Assembly (NCBI GenBank): GCA_902491375.1
Contig: CABUHE010000003.1
Coordinates: 1-64,000, forward strand
DNA length: 64,000 nucleotides
Reading direction: 5' to 3'
Source: an uncultured Prevotella sp.
Lineage (GTDB): Bacteria; Bacteroidota; Bacteroidia; Bacteroidales; Bacteroidaceae
Below, one piece after another: positions 53,938 through 63,878 of this stretch; positions within the stretch are counted from its first letter, which is position 1, and the number at the start of each line of letters is the position of its first letter. The position numbers were made by a program, and so were the translations under genes. The notes beneath the pieces are model-generated. The model did no database searches, was not told the origin of the DNA, and saw only the letters and a program-made list of their open reading frames with translations.

Positions 53938-56355
53938 ATGAAAAAGCACTTTATTTTACATGTTCTTGCAGTTGCTGTTATTAGCTTATTAGTTTGCAGC
54001 ACTGTGTCTAGGGCTGAAAGTTGGACTTATCCTGATGGTATGGCAGACTTTCCTTATTATGAAGGACTTGGAACGGAAGAGAGTCCTTATCTTATTAATT
54101 CTGCACAACAGTTGGCGAATCTGGCTTGGCATGTCAATAACGGTTCAAATTATGAGGGTGTATATTTTGCCCTTACAGCCGATATTGATCTTAATCCTGG
54201 ATTTACGTTCGCATCCGACGGTACGATTGAAGGTAACGGCGAGCCTAAGGCTTGGGTTCCGATAGGTCATGATTGGTCACATTATATTGAATTCAACGGA
54301 AACTTTGACGGTAGAGGACATTCTGTCAGCGGTTTGTATCTTGATTTGACATATAGTGGCAACGGTCTCTTCGGTGCAACACAGGATGGGAAAATCAGTA
54401 ATCTGAATATCAGAAATTCTTTGGCAAAAGGAGACGTTATGACTGAGAAATGTTCTTACGTGGGCCTTGTTGTCGGATGGATGGATTCAGGAAAAATAGA
54501 AAATTGTCATAACCATGGTTGCTCAATTTACCGTGATGCGCTTTCGTTTACTCCTGATCCTTTTCCTTTTGAAACATTCGCTGGCGGTATTGCCGGTGAG
54601 TTGTATTGCTCAAGTATTGAAGGTTGCAGCAATAGCGGAAATGTCAAATGTGAATGTATTGAGACTGGATATATAATCAGTACGACCAGCACAGGTGGTA
54701 TTGTGGGCTATTTTGAAGGCTTTGATGATGTTTCAATGTCAGACTGCACAAACAGTGGAAATATTTATTGCAGTGGTATGGCTGGAGGAATTGTCGGCTA
54801 TATGAATACAAATAATGTTAAGGCTGTTAATCTTTCAAATGAAGGTGAGATCAACGCTGAGCTTCAAGCAGGTGGAATAATCGGTTATGGAAGTGTCGCT
54901 GAAATGTCAGAATGTTATAATTACGGTTTGATTACTTCACATTGGAGTGGAGAATTAGGTGATGGTCCTGAAATTGGTGGCATCGGCGGGTATTTATCTG
55001 TTTCAGATGTCATGACGCATTGCTTTAATAAAGGTAAGGTTATTTATGGAGGGAAATTAGGCTACGTCAGTAGAGTTGGCGGACTGGTAGGAGAGTTTAT
55101 GAGTAGCAACATACAGATAAACGATTGCTTTAACGAAGCAACTGTATCGGGTTATGGTACTGTCGGTGGTTTATTTGCTTTTTATTCATTCGGTTCTGCT
55201 GTACTGACCAATTGTTATAACATTGGTGATGTAAGTACTGTCGATATTGATGAAGAACCTTTAAGTAATAATCTGGGCGGACTGATTGGAAACGGTAGCG
55301 GAACCAATTCTTTAAAACTGACAGGTTGCTATAATGCCGGCGATGTTAATGGATTATATTGTGGTTCAGTTGCAGGTTTGTGTTGTATGGACGTTCAGGA
55401 GATGGACAGTTGTTACAACTCCGGCGATATTAAAGGTATCAGGGCTTGTGGACTTGTTGATGGAAGTGTTTACAATATGACTTATTGTTATAACGAAGGC
55501 GATATTCATGGATTGACTAATGGATTTTCAGATTATGAAATCGTGGCTGCAGGACTTGTGTCAATCATGAATGGTAAAATGCGGTATTGTCATAATTCAG
55601 GTACAATCAGTAAAGAATTGAGTTATTTATATTATCCTGATGACTGCTGTTGTGCCGGTCTGTGTTTAAATCTTTACAATTCAGATGTAGATCAGTGTTA
55701 CAACGACGGAGATGTGTTGGGACTGTATAATAGTGCAGGTTTGTTCGGTGTGATGTCTTCGTCGTCTGTGCGTAATTGTTATAATGCCGGCAAAGTAACT
55801 GGCGACTACATAACTGGCGGTGTTGCTGCAATTTATGATTGTACTGGATATGAAAAAGACACGATAGCCAACACGTTCTCGTATGGAGATGTGATGCTGG
55901 CTAATTCTTCTAATTGGGATACCAAAAGAAGCATGTTTATTGGACATATTAAGTCGTCAACATTTTATCCGGAGGCTTCATTGAATGTGGTAGACTGCTA
56001 TTATAAGGAAATGGAGGCAGATGATATTCCTGGCGTGAGTCAGAATGATAATACTGATATATCAGGACTTTCGGCTTGTACAGAAGCTGATTTTGCAAGT
56101 GGACGTGTCTGCATATTGCTCAACGGCACGCAAGATCCGACTCCATGGGGACAAGACGTCGGCATAGACCCTTATCCTCTGCTTAACGGAAAGGGCAATC
56201 CTGATGATGTCGGTATAAGACTGCCTGAGTCGTTTACTCTCGAATCGCTTGACGGTCAGCCTGTTTATGATGTAGAGGGACGCAGAGTATATGCTCCTCT
56301 TAATTCGCTTCACGGTATTTATATTATCGGTGGACATAAAGTATTGCTTCCTTGA
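53938..56355 (+). CDS. Secreted GLUG-repeat, cysteine-rich surface protein
   Basis: Surface protein of 805 residues, probably a beta-helix adhesin or glycan-binding protein. Signal peptide 1-27. Residues about 175-650 hold some 14 imperfect repeats of 25-35 residues of the form GGIVGY...CYNxGxV, the GLUG pattern, nearly all with one Cys before Tyr/Phe/Ser-Asn. The last 40 residues (QPVYDVEGRRVYAPLNSLHGIYIIGG, shortened here to QPVYDVEGRRV then GIYIIGGHKVLLP) look like the C-terminal region seen on secreted Prevotella proteins and may be a type IX sorting signal. Start chosen from the promoter position. No catalytic domain seen; ligand unknown. Confidence 0.8.
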   Translation: MKKHFILHVLAVAVISLLVCSTVSRAESWTYPDGMADFPYYEGLGTEESPYLINSAQQLANLAWHVNNGSNYEGVYFALTADIDLNPGFTFASDGTIEGNGEPKAWVPIGHDWSHYIEFNGNFDGRGHSVSGLYLDLTYSGNGLFGATQDGKISNLNIRNSLAKGDVMTEKCSYVGLVVGWMDSGKIENCHNHGCSIYRDALSFTPDPFPFETFAGGIAGELYCSSIEGCSNSGNVKCECIETGYIISTTSTGGIVGYFEGFDDVSMSDCTNSGNIYCSGMAGGIVGYMNTNNVKAVNLSNEGEINAELQAGGIIGYGSVAEMSECYNYGLITSHWSGELGDGPEIGGIGGYLSVSDVMTHCFNKGKVIYGGKLGYVSRVGGLVGEFMSSNIQINDCFNEATVSGYGTVGGLFAFYSFGSAVLTNCYNIGDVSTVDIDEEPLSNNLGGLIGNGSGTNSLKLTGCYNAGDVNGLYCGSVAGLCCMDVQEMDSCYNSGDIKGIRACGLVDGSVYNMTYCYNEGDIHGLTNGFSDYEIVAAGLVSIMNGKMRYCHNSGTISKELSYLYYPDDCCCAGLCLNLYNSDVDQCYNDGDVLGLYNSAGLFGVMSSSSVRNCYNAGKVTGDYITGGVAAIYDCTGYEKDTIANTFSYGDVMLANSSNWDTKRSMFIGHIKSSTFYPEASLNVVDCYYKEMEADDIPGVSQNDNTDISGLSACTEADFASGRVCILLNGTQDPTPWGQDVGIDPYPLLNGKGNPDDVGIRLPESFTLESLDGQPVYDVEGRRVYAPLNSLHGIYIIGGHKVLLP

Positions 56356-56382
56356 ATGTTCTTATAGTATTGCTTATGATTG

Positions 56383-56413
56383 TCGGCGCAGCTTGAGCTG
56401 CGCCGATTTTTTT
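56383..56413 (+). terminator. Terminator after the GLUG-repeat gene
   Basis: A perfect 10-bp GC-rich stem (TCGGCGCAGC, loop TTGA) followed by seven Ts. Confidence 0.93.
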
Positions 56414-56559
56414 GTTAGTTTTGATGATGTTCAAGTCTTTTTGCGTATGGTGTTATGTCTTTTGTTTTCATGTGTTAATACTTGTCAGAATCTTATCATG
56501 CGCATTGCTTCTAAATGCTTGATATTGTGTATTTTAGCACAAACTGTAATCGCGCCTTG

Positions 56560-56647
56560 TAAAAGGTGCCCTTTTATGAGGTAAAAGATGCCCTTCTGAA
56601 CGCTAAAAGGTGGCATATTGCAACGCAATATGCCACCTTTTGCTTTA
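56560..56647. repeat. 22-bp palindromic unit array F (4 units)
   Basis: Units at 56560, 56582, 56604 and 56626; centres GTGCC, ATGCC, GTGGC, GCCAC. Units 3 and 4 form a perfect 16-bp stem AAAAGGTGGCATATTG around a 5-nt loop. Both depart from consensus at the same paired bases (ATATT in unit 3, AATAT in unit 4). It lies between the convergent GLUG gene, which already has a terminator, and tamL. Confidence 0.93.
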
Positions 56648-56721
56648 TTGACTGTTATTGAAACGTTTTCAGATGGTGTGTACTGTAAATTTAAAGTGTT
56701 TACATTTAGCTTTTTACTGTA

Positions 56722-59172
56722 TCAGAATGGATAGCCGACTGCAAGGTGGATAGCCTGGCCGTCCTTGAATCTTGGTATGTTGTAAAAGCCGCTCTTGCCG
56801 GTCTCGTAAGGAACGTGCAGACCGATACCCCAGTCGAGACGAAGAACGAGGAATTCGAGGTCGTAGCGTAGACCGATGCCGGTGCCGAGTGCCATTTCCT
56901 TTAATGCGTTCTTAAACTCGAACTTTGCTCCGTTTCGGTATCCGTCGTCACGCAGCGCCCAAACATTACCCGCGTCAATGAACGTGGCTCCATAGAGGTC
57001 GCCGAATATGTTGAAGCGGTATTCAAGGTTAAGTTGTAGTTTGATGTCGCCTGTCTGGTCGAGGTACGACAGTCGTGAAACGTCGGTAGTATAGCTTCCG
57101 GGGCCGATGCTGCGCACGGCGAATGCTCTTATACTGTTAGCTCCGCCCACGTAGAACTGTTCGCTGTAAGGTGCGCTGAGGCTGTTGCCGTAAGTGTAAA
57201 TCAGGCCTGCGTTGGCGTGTGCCACGAGCGTGTTCTTATAGTCGATGGTCCATGTCTTGCTTATGTCTGTTTCTAATTTTACGAACTGTGCGTATGGATT
57301 GTTGAACAGTCGCTTGTCTGCCGTATTCCATTTGTTGCCTGCCGCCATATATCCGAGTGACAGTATGTTGCCTGATTCGGTTAAGGTCGTTTCCCATACC
57401 AGTGGGTTGTGGCTGTGCATTGCCGAGCTGTATGTCAGCGTGTAGCGCATTTTGGGTATGAAAACGTCCTGCATTGATGTTTGCAGATATGGGTTGGCGT
57501 ACATTATAGAGTCAAACTTGACTGTGGTGTGGCTTAGCTTCTGATATTGCAGAGTGAGCGGACTGTATTCATGCCGCCAGCTGTCAGAGCGTTGCCATTT
57601 GTATGTCCATTCGGCTGAAAATGTGTTCATCTTGAAATAGTTTGGACGGTTGAGCACGTTCATTCCGATTTTCGTGTATGTGGATGGTGTTGTGAAGAAC
57701 CGGCGGCGTTTAAGGAACGGCACGATAAGGCGTGGAAATTCTATCGAAGCGTCGAGTCCGTATTCGTATGAATTCATGTTGCCGGAGCTTCCGTTGACGT
57801 TCCCGCCCTGTTCCCATTCGTATGAGCCGTGCAGATTTACGTCGAGCTTCTCGCCACCACGGAATGCGTTTCGCTTGACAATACCGACTACAAGCTCAGG
57901 GCCGTGACGGCCGTTTATCTTGTTCTTATAGTTGGTCTCTACATAGAAATCGTATGGCTTGTTGAATACGCAACTGAGGTTTAGGTCAAGTGTGTCGCAT
58001 ACTCCGGTTGTATCACGTGGCGTAAAGTTGAACTCAACCGAGCTGAACAGTCCTGAGCTGTTTATGTTGTTGGCCGACTCCATGTGTCTGTCATAGCTGT
58101 ATTGTTGCAGAGGTCGCAGCCTGAGGTTTGATAGTATTATTCTTGGTCGAATAGGTGGACGTTTGCCATTGAATTTTACAGTGAAGTAACGGTGACTGAA
58201 CGAGTCTGTCAGCTGTTCCATAAATTGGCGCCGCATGTCGATGCTTATTCTGCCGATATACCATTTCTTTTTCGCAATCTGTGGCAGATTGGCGGCCATT
58301 TGCAGCCTGAGCTTTGCCTTGCCGGACTTGGCAACTGTGTCGGCAAGATATGAGGCGAAGTTTGATTGGTAATAATAATATCCGTTGTTGCGGAACAGCT
58401 GTGCAAGACGAGTACGTTCGGCATCCATTATTGAGGCATCAAACGGAGCTCCGGCCTTCAGCTTTGCGTTGTCTTTTGTGAGGTTGATGAGGCTGTCGGC
58501 TTCGTCGGGAAAGTCGACATATTCAAGTGTGTCCACTGTGAACAGGCGGCCGAAGTCTACGGTATATTCTATTTTTGCCTTTTTCGGGTTCTTCTGCTGT
58601 ATGGTTGAATAGCTTACGGTCGCATTGAGGAATCCGTGGTTGCGCAATACTGATTGTGCGACTGAGACCCGCAACTCAGGGTTTACCTGGCTCATCAGTA
58701 CCGGCGCTTTGCCGAATGTACTGGTTATCCATTTGGCTATTTTGTTGTTTGAGTCTGAGAATGCGTTCCATATCCATAATCTGTATTGGAATGGTGTGCG
58801 GTAGTACGGACTGCCGAATAATGCTCCGTTTGGTGCAGTTGCCAGTGATGCCTCGACCTCTTCTTTCGTTGTGTTGAGGTGTTCGCTCTCTTCGTAGTTC
58901 TCATATTTGATTTTCTCAAGACCTATAAACAGCTGGTCGTTTTTAGGTATGTTTCTCGTTGTAGAGCATGAGGCGAGAATCAAGGTAAGCGCTATGATAC
59001 TTACTGACAGACGGCATGTCTGCCTGAAACATTTGCCTGCATGGATTTTATTGCAGGTAATTGCGCTGAGCATATTGTCGCGGCATCTGCCACAATTGGC
59101 GCCTTTGAGGATAATGTCCGCTCTTGTCAGAATATCATCACTCATGCGGAAAATATTTTTTATATGTATCAT
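56722..59172 (-). CDS. tamL: TamL: Omp85-family outer-membrane assembly lipoprotein
   Basis: Lipid-anchored form of TamA found in Bacteroidetes, 816 residues. It has POTRA-like repeats (about 75-380) and a C-terminal 16-strand barrel (about 400-816) ending in the aromatic LAVGYPF signal. The Omp85 signature region (VGGANSIRAFAVRSIGPG) is clear. With TamB it helps insert proteins or move lipids to the outer membrane. The lipobox is LILASC (Cys69), unusually far from the start. The first ATG overlaps the tamB stop by 4 nt (ATGA); the ATG at 59073 would give a more normal 35-residue signal. Confidence 0.9.
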   Translation of the reverse strand: MIHIKNIFRMSDDILTRADIILKGANCGRCRDNMLSAITCNKIHAGKCFRQTCRLSVSIIALTLILASCSTTRNIPKNDQLFIGLEKIKYENYEESEHLNTTKEEVEASLATAPNGALFGSPYYRTPFQYRLWIWNAFSDSNNKIAKWITSTFGKAPVLMSQVNPELRVSVAQSVLRNHGFLNATVSYSTIQQKNPKKAKIEYTVDFGRLFTVDTLEYVDFPDEADSLINLTKDNAKLKAGAPFDASIMDAERTRLAQLFRNNGYYYYQSNFASYLADTVAKSGKAKLRLQMAANLPQIAKKKWYIGRISIDMRRQFMEQLTDSFSHRYFTVKFNGKRPPIRPRIILSNLRLRPLQQYSYDRHMESANNINSSGLFSSVEFNFTPRDTTGVCDTLDLNLSCVFNKPYDFYVETNYKNKINGRHGPELVVGIVKRNAFRGGEKLDVNLHGSYEWEQGGNVNGSSGNMNSYEYGLDASIEFPRLIVPFLKRRRFFTTPSTYTKIGMNVLNRPNYFKMNTFSAEWTYKWQRSDSWRHEYSPLTLQYQKLSHTTVKFDSIMYANPYLQTSMQDVFIPKMRYTLTYSSAMHSHNPLVWETTLTESGNILSLGYMAAGNKWNTADKRLFNNPYAQFVKLETDISKTWTIDYKNTLVAHANAGLIYTYGNSLSAPYSEQFYVGGANSIRAFAVRSIGPGSYTTDVSRLSYLDQTGDIKLQLNLEYRFNIFGDLYGATFIDAGNVWALRDDGYRNGAKFEFKNALKEMALGTGIGLRYDLEFLVLRLDWGIGLHVPYETGKSGFYNIPRFKDGQAIHLAVGYPF

Positions 59173-62100
59173 TGCTTCTTGTTCTTAGTTGAGTCGGCCG
59201 GTGCCTGTGGCGCGGTCTGTTTCTTCTTGAAACTGAACATCTCTTTAAGGTTTTGCAAGCTGCGTCGCCACGTGAAGCCCACACCATATTCTCTAATCGT
59301 ACCTTCGAGCCAGTCGTAGGCGTTGTTGTCGTAATAAAGTTTCACGTATTTGTCTGAAGAGTTGCCCAAACGGTATTCTAATGTTACATTGTCAAAGAAT
59401 GATTCATTCTGGTTTGTCATCTCCGAACCTGTTGAAACCTTTCCTCCTACAACAATTCTTATTCTGTTGTTCCAGAAACGTTTTGAGAATTTGAACGAAT
59501 AGTCTGTATGCGACGTGCCGCTAGCGTCGGTAGAGTTGTCCATGCCGAAGCTTAAGTCGAGCGTTCTCAGGGCGCTTCCTGTAATATTGTTTATCTCGCT
59601 TTGCAGGAATGAGTTGAGAGCGTCGTTCATTGAGAATCCGCCGGTGTTGCCGTCTGCCAGATACATTCCTGTCGTGAGCATCGTAACAGCCAGTCGTCCG
59701 CGTTGTTCCACACTCATTGATTGCAGCTCGCTGTTGAGTGTCATATCTTCCGGGGCGCTCAGTGTGAACTCAAGTCCCATGTCTGAAAGCGTCTTGGTTA
59801 TGACGACTCCGCAGTCAAATTCTACCGTGCGTTCCTGATTGCCTCCTGACGAGACGTTGGCCTTAGTGCGCTCAGTCGCAGTGATGTTTAGCTTAGGGTT
59901 CATCGGATCTCCGGTAAACTCGATGTAGCTTCCGTCGCGTATGGTGAATGTTTTTAGAGGTATTATAGGCAGAGAATATTTCATTTCGCCGTTGTCGAGA
60001 GTGTAGCGGCCTGTCAGGGTTATGTCGCCTGTAAGTCCGTATTGCATGCGCAGGCTGCCTCCGCCCATTAGGTCGATATAGTTTGAATGGTCTGTGTTAA
60101 GGTAGCAAATCACATGCGCACCGCGTGCGATGTTCATTGTGAGATCCATCTTGAAGCCAGAGAGAGGTTTGTGTTCAACGACTGTGGCTACGGTATCCTG
60201 GAAATCCACGAATTTTACAAGTTCTTCCATGCGGTTGTCTGTTGACAGTGGCGAATCACGCAGGATGTAAGACATATCGGTTGAGCCGAGTACGTCGACA
60301 CGTCCGAGCATTTCAAGACGTTCCATAGGACCTTTCATCGTAGCAAAGAAGTCGACAAATGCTTTTCCGAAAGCTATGCTGCGTCGGTTTTCTTTTGAGT
60401 CTATGATTCTCAGATCACGTCCAGTCATAGAAAGGTTCATATTCATTGCGTTCATGTCAGAGAAGTCAACGTTGCCGTTAATTGTAAGCGGATTGTTGTT
60501 GCTTGTGTACATGTTGAACTTTTCAAACAATAGGTTGCTGCCGACAATACGAATAGGTTTATCGTCAAGACGGAGCTGTATTCCGTACTGAGAGCTTCGC
60601 ATATAGCAAGAGTCAAGCAGAAGTTCGCCGTTGGCCTGAGGGCGTGACAGCGGACCGTTGATTGCAAGCTTGCCATTGGCGTAGCCTTTAAGTCTTATCA
60701 TCCTATCAGGAATGAATCCGTTAAGCAGACGCATTGGCAGGCGGTCCATTGTCATATCGACATCGAGGTTCCCGTCTTCTGCAGAATTGTATGTTCCGCT
60801 TAGTTCTGCTATTTGTATGTCGTTGTTGCTGAGAACAGCATCGACGGCATGAGTACCGTCGCTTTGAGGCATGTAAACAAATTCTGTACTGATATTGCCG
60901 AGGCGGCTGCGCTCGTAAGTCATATTGTTGACAGCCATTGATGCTGATACAGAAAAGGCGTCTTTAGCTTGGATAATGTGAAAATCTCCGTTCATTATGC
61001 CTGTAATGTTCGGCATATATGGTATGACCGTAAGGACCTTTTCCAGGTCAAACTGGTTTAGACCAATGGTCAGATCTTGCAGTGCATCGGTATTCTCGTC
61101 ATTTGAATATATGTGTACACCTGTGCCGTCGTCAGCCATAAGCTGGAGTTTTGCAGAAACGCGCTTGTCTGTTCCAAGATAAATAAAGTTGTCTTCATTG
61201 ACTTTGAATTTCTTGTATCCAAGTATCGGGTCGTCGGTAAGCAGATGTATTTTCATACCTTTATCTTCCAACGATGCTTCAAAGCCCAATTTTACTCCAA
61301 GACTGTCTTTTGCATCATAGAATCTGATATTTGCTCCAGAACCTTTCTCAAATACATATCCGTCGAGCAATGCGTTGAATACATACTGCTTGTTGTCCTT
61401 ATTGTTTCTGACTTGTCCGTTGTATGTACAGGTTGTCGAGTCTGATACGATGTTGAATCTTATCGTATCAAGCATAACCGAGCTGTTCTGTAGCTCAAGT
61501 AGTTGTACATTACCGTTAAGACCCATCAGCGGAGATGAAGACAAATCGATGTCTGCATCTTGGAATGTGAATCCTTTGGTGGCGATGAAGCGGCTTAAAG
61601 GATTGTCTTTGCCTGTTGTGAAATATAATTGTGCTGTCGGAAGCTTTTTGCGTAGTTGGACAATGTTAATCTGCTTACTGTCTAGTTCGGCAGAAAGCTC
61701 TTTCCCGAATTCTTCAAATTTAGACAGAATCTTTTTGTAACCGCCTTTCCCGTCAAACCGCAGATTGAAATCGCCACATTCTGTAACAAAGTGTGTTGTG
61801 TCTTTACTTGTTATTATGTCGACTTTAAGGTCGTTGGGTCTGAATGTCTGACTGGAGTCGGTTATTGCCAGGTCGCTTATAATACCATTAACGCATAGCA
61901 GGGTTTTCATGTCTGTACTGGCATTAACGTTGCATTTCAGTGCTGTTGACAATTCAGATTCTGTAAGTCTCAGACCGTACCAGTCTATATTCTTTATGTC
62001 TGCTGACAGACTTGAACTTATACTCTTAGGTGTGAATAGGGCATGAAGAGCTACTGCACCTTGTGCCAGCGGATTGTCACTGTTCAATACGGCGTTCGCA

Positions 62101-63782
62101 TGTCCCTTGTCAATATCAGCATCAAAGCTGATTTTATCGAGATTGTATTCACCTAATGTGAATTTTTCGATGTTTGCTTTAACTGTTGCCTTAGTGCGTG
62201 GTGACATAATGTCTGTACCGGCACCTTTAATGTTTGCTTGTCCGGTAAGACTACCGATACCGTCAGCCGGTACGAAATGGTCTACTCTGAAGTTTCTGGC
62301 TGATAATAATGCCTTGTAAGTGTTGTGATTCGCGTCAAAAAATCCGTTTACACTTATTCTACCTCCACCTTCACTTGCTGTGAGGTCTGCGGTGTAACGC
62401 TTACCGCTGATGCCGGCTGAACCTTTAAGACTTATGTTCGCAGGAATTTTTGCAGTAATGCCTTGTGCCCTTAAGAGTTCATTTACAAAACTGAGATTAT
62501 AAGTCTTAGCGTCCATATTTACAGATGCGCTAAGTTTTTCAATTTCAGTAATATTTGCAGCCTTACCTCTCATATTGATATTGAAGGCGGAAGGCAACTT
62601 TATGTTTACTCCGCTGAAGTTCAGATTCCTTGTGTTACCGGCAACGACAGCCTTCAGACTTAAAGGTTGGTTGGGCCAGCGACGTATGAATCCTGATGGC
62701 ATATTGCCGAGGAATCTCATTATGTCCTGTTTGCCTATTGTGCAGTTCGCATATAGATTTATTCTTCCCGGATTCTTTTCGTCAAATGCGTCTAAGTCCA
62801 TTGTCAGACGCGTGTCTATACTTGAATTGGGAGTTCTTAGGCTCATGGCAGGCAGGCTTATTTTTGTAGAGTCCATCATGAATTTGCCTGCAAATTCTTC
62901 TATATTGATTCCGCTTTTCTCTTTAAAAGAGCATGAACGCAGTGAAAGACTGATGTCTGGTGAAAGGTAGTGAAGGGTGTCAATAGCAATGTTTACGTCA
63001 GTAAGACTTATGTGGTTGGGATCGAGCCCTTTTGTGTGAGGTTCGAAGTTGTTGTCGTAAGTTAGAATACCGTCTGCAAGATTGAAATTCAGGACTTTGT
63101 AAAGTCCTGAGTTTAAGTCAAAATATCCGTTTCTAGCTTCTGTCTTTCCCATGTATGCGCTAACTTGTAGCGTATCTCCTGGCATGTGAACAGTAACCTT
63201 GGTGTTTTTTATATTCAACTGGTCAACATTTATTTTCCAGTTGTTTTCGGTTTTAGTTGTGTCAGGTGGTACTGTGTCACTCAGTTCGACATTTACATTC
63301 GCGTCAGCGAGTAATGCATCGTTTACCTTTATTGTCTCTTTTCCTAAATCAATTCCGTGGCTTTTCAGATACAGTTGGCCTATATTGCCTTTTACACGTG
63401 CTTCGTGTACAAAGTTTGTGGTATTGAATTTTAAATTGTTAAACTCAAGCGCGTCAACTTCAACTTTTTTCTTAAACAGCGGCCATAGCTGTACATCAAC
63501 GACAAGTCTTTTTACATCGGCTACGGTGTCTTTTATAGCTGGCAACGAGTCGTTCTGTTGTATCATTTTGAAGCCTTCAATACCTAAGTCGAGAGGAAAT
63601 ACTAGTTTTACATGGTCTACTGATATGTTCATGCCTGTTTGTTTTGAGGCATAAGACGTTACTTGCTTTACAGCCCAATTCTGTATTGGTGGAACATAAA
63701 GCAGTATGGCTAATATAATAAACAGTAAAAAAGGTGTCAGTACAATGCCGACGGTTAATCTTACAACATTTTTTCTTTGCAC
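59169..63782 (-). CDS. tamB: TamB family translocation and assembly protein (DUF490)
   Basis: AsmA/TamB-type inner-membrane protein of 1537 residues spanning the periplasm. One N-terminal membrane segment (about 10-30) is followed by a long run of beta strands forming a hydrophobic groove, and the TamB (DUF490) domain at the C-terminal 400 residues (with LDNGEMKYSLPIIPLKTF and DVLGSTDMSYIL). Such proteins guide lipids or proteins to the outer membrane. It is translationally coupled to tamL, the usual Bacteroidetes pair. Confidence 0.93.
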   Translation of the reverse strand: MQRKNVVRLTVGIVLTPFLLFIILAILLYVPPIQNWAVKQVTSYASKQTGMNISVDHVKLVFPLDLGIEGFKMIQQNDSLPAIKDTVADVKRLVVDVQLWPLFKKKVEVDALEFNNLKFNTTNFVHEARVKGNIGQLYLKSHGIDLGKETIKVNDALLADANVNVELSDTVPPDTTKTENNWKINVDQLNIKNTKVTVHMPGDTLQVSAYMGKTEARNGYFDLNSGLYKVLNFNLADGILTYDNNFEPHTKGLDPNHISLTDVNIAIDTLHYLSPDISLSLRSCSFKEKSGINIEEFAGKFMMDSTKISLPAMSLRTPNSSIDTRLTMDLDAFDEKNPGRINLYANCTIGKQDIMRFLGNMPSGFIRRWPNQPLSLKAVVAGNTRNLNFSGVNIKLPSAFNINMRGKAANITEIEKLSASVNMDAKTYNLSFVNELLRAQGITAKIPANISLKGSAGISGKRYTADLTASEGGGRISVNGFFDANHNTYKALLSARNFRVDHFVPADGIGSLTGQANIKGAGTDIMSPRTKATVKANIEKFTLGEYNLDKISFDADIDKGHANAVLNSDNPLAQGAVALHALFTPKSISSSLSADIKNIDWYGLRLTESELSTALKCNVNASTDMKTLLCVNGIISDLAITDSSQTFRPNDLKVDIITSKDTTHFVTECGDFNLRFDGKGGYKKILSKFEEFGKELSAELDSKQINIVQLRKKLPTAQLYFTTGKDNPLSRFIATKGFTFQDADIDLSSSPLMGLNGNVQLLELQNSSVMLDTIRFNIVSDSTTCTYNGQVRNNKDNKQYVFNALLDGYVFEKGSGANIRFYDAKDSLGVKLGFEASLEDKGMKIHLLTDDPILGYKKFKVNEDNFIYLGTDKRVSAKLQLMADDGTGVHIYSNDENTDALQDLTIGLNQFDLEKVLTVIPYMPNITGIMNGDFHIIQAKDAFSVSASMAVNNMTYERSRLGNISTEFVYMPQSDGTHAVDAVLSNNDIQIAELSGTYNSAEDGNLDVDMTMDRLPMRLLNGFIPDRMIRLKGYANGKLAINGPLSRPQANGELLLDSCYMRSSQYGIQLRLDDKPIRIVGSNLLFEKFNMYTSNNNPLTINGNVDFSDMNAMNMNLSMTGRDLRIIDSKENRRSIAFGKAFVDFFATMKGPMERLEMLGRVDVLGSTDMSYILRDSPLSTDNRMEELVKFVDFQDTVATVVEHKPLSGFKMDLTMNIARGAHVICYLNTDHSNYIDLMGGGSLRMQYGLTGDITLTGRYTLDNGEMKYSLPIIPLKTFTIRDGSYIEFTGDPMNPKLNITATERTKANVSSGGNQERTVEFDCGVVITKTLSDMGLEFTLSAPEDMTLNSELQSMSVEQRGRLAVTMLTTGMYLADGNTGGFSMNDALNSFLQSEINNITGSALRTLDLSFGMDNSTDASGTSHTDYSFKFSKRFWNNRIRIVVGGKVSTGSEMTNQNESFFDNVTLEYRLGNSSDKYVKLYYDNNAYDWLEGTIREYGVGFTWRRSLQNLKEMFSFKKKQTAPQAPADSTKNKKQ

Positions 63783-63878
63783 AGTATTACATGATTATAA
63801 TTGTAATTAATGCAAAGTAAGTAATAATTTTGGAAAAAAAGAAATGATTTATAAATAAAGTAGTACTGTATGGCGTTT

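Noticed and set aside
11321..56647. The arrays as ordinary intrinsic terminators only
   Set aside because: Array D and parts of E and F could terminate, but arrays B and F lie next to separate strong terminators, array A is inside an operon, and several units lack T runs. Termination alone does not explain the four-unit phase.
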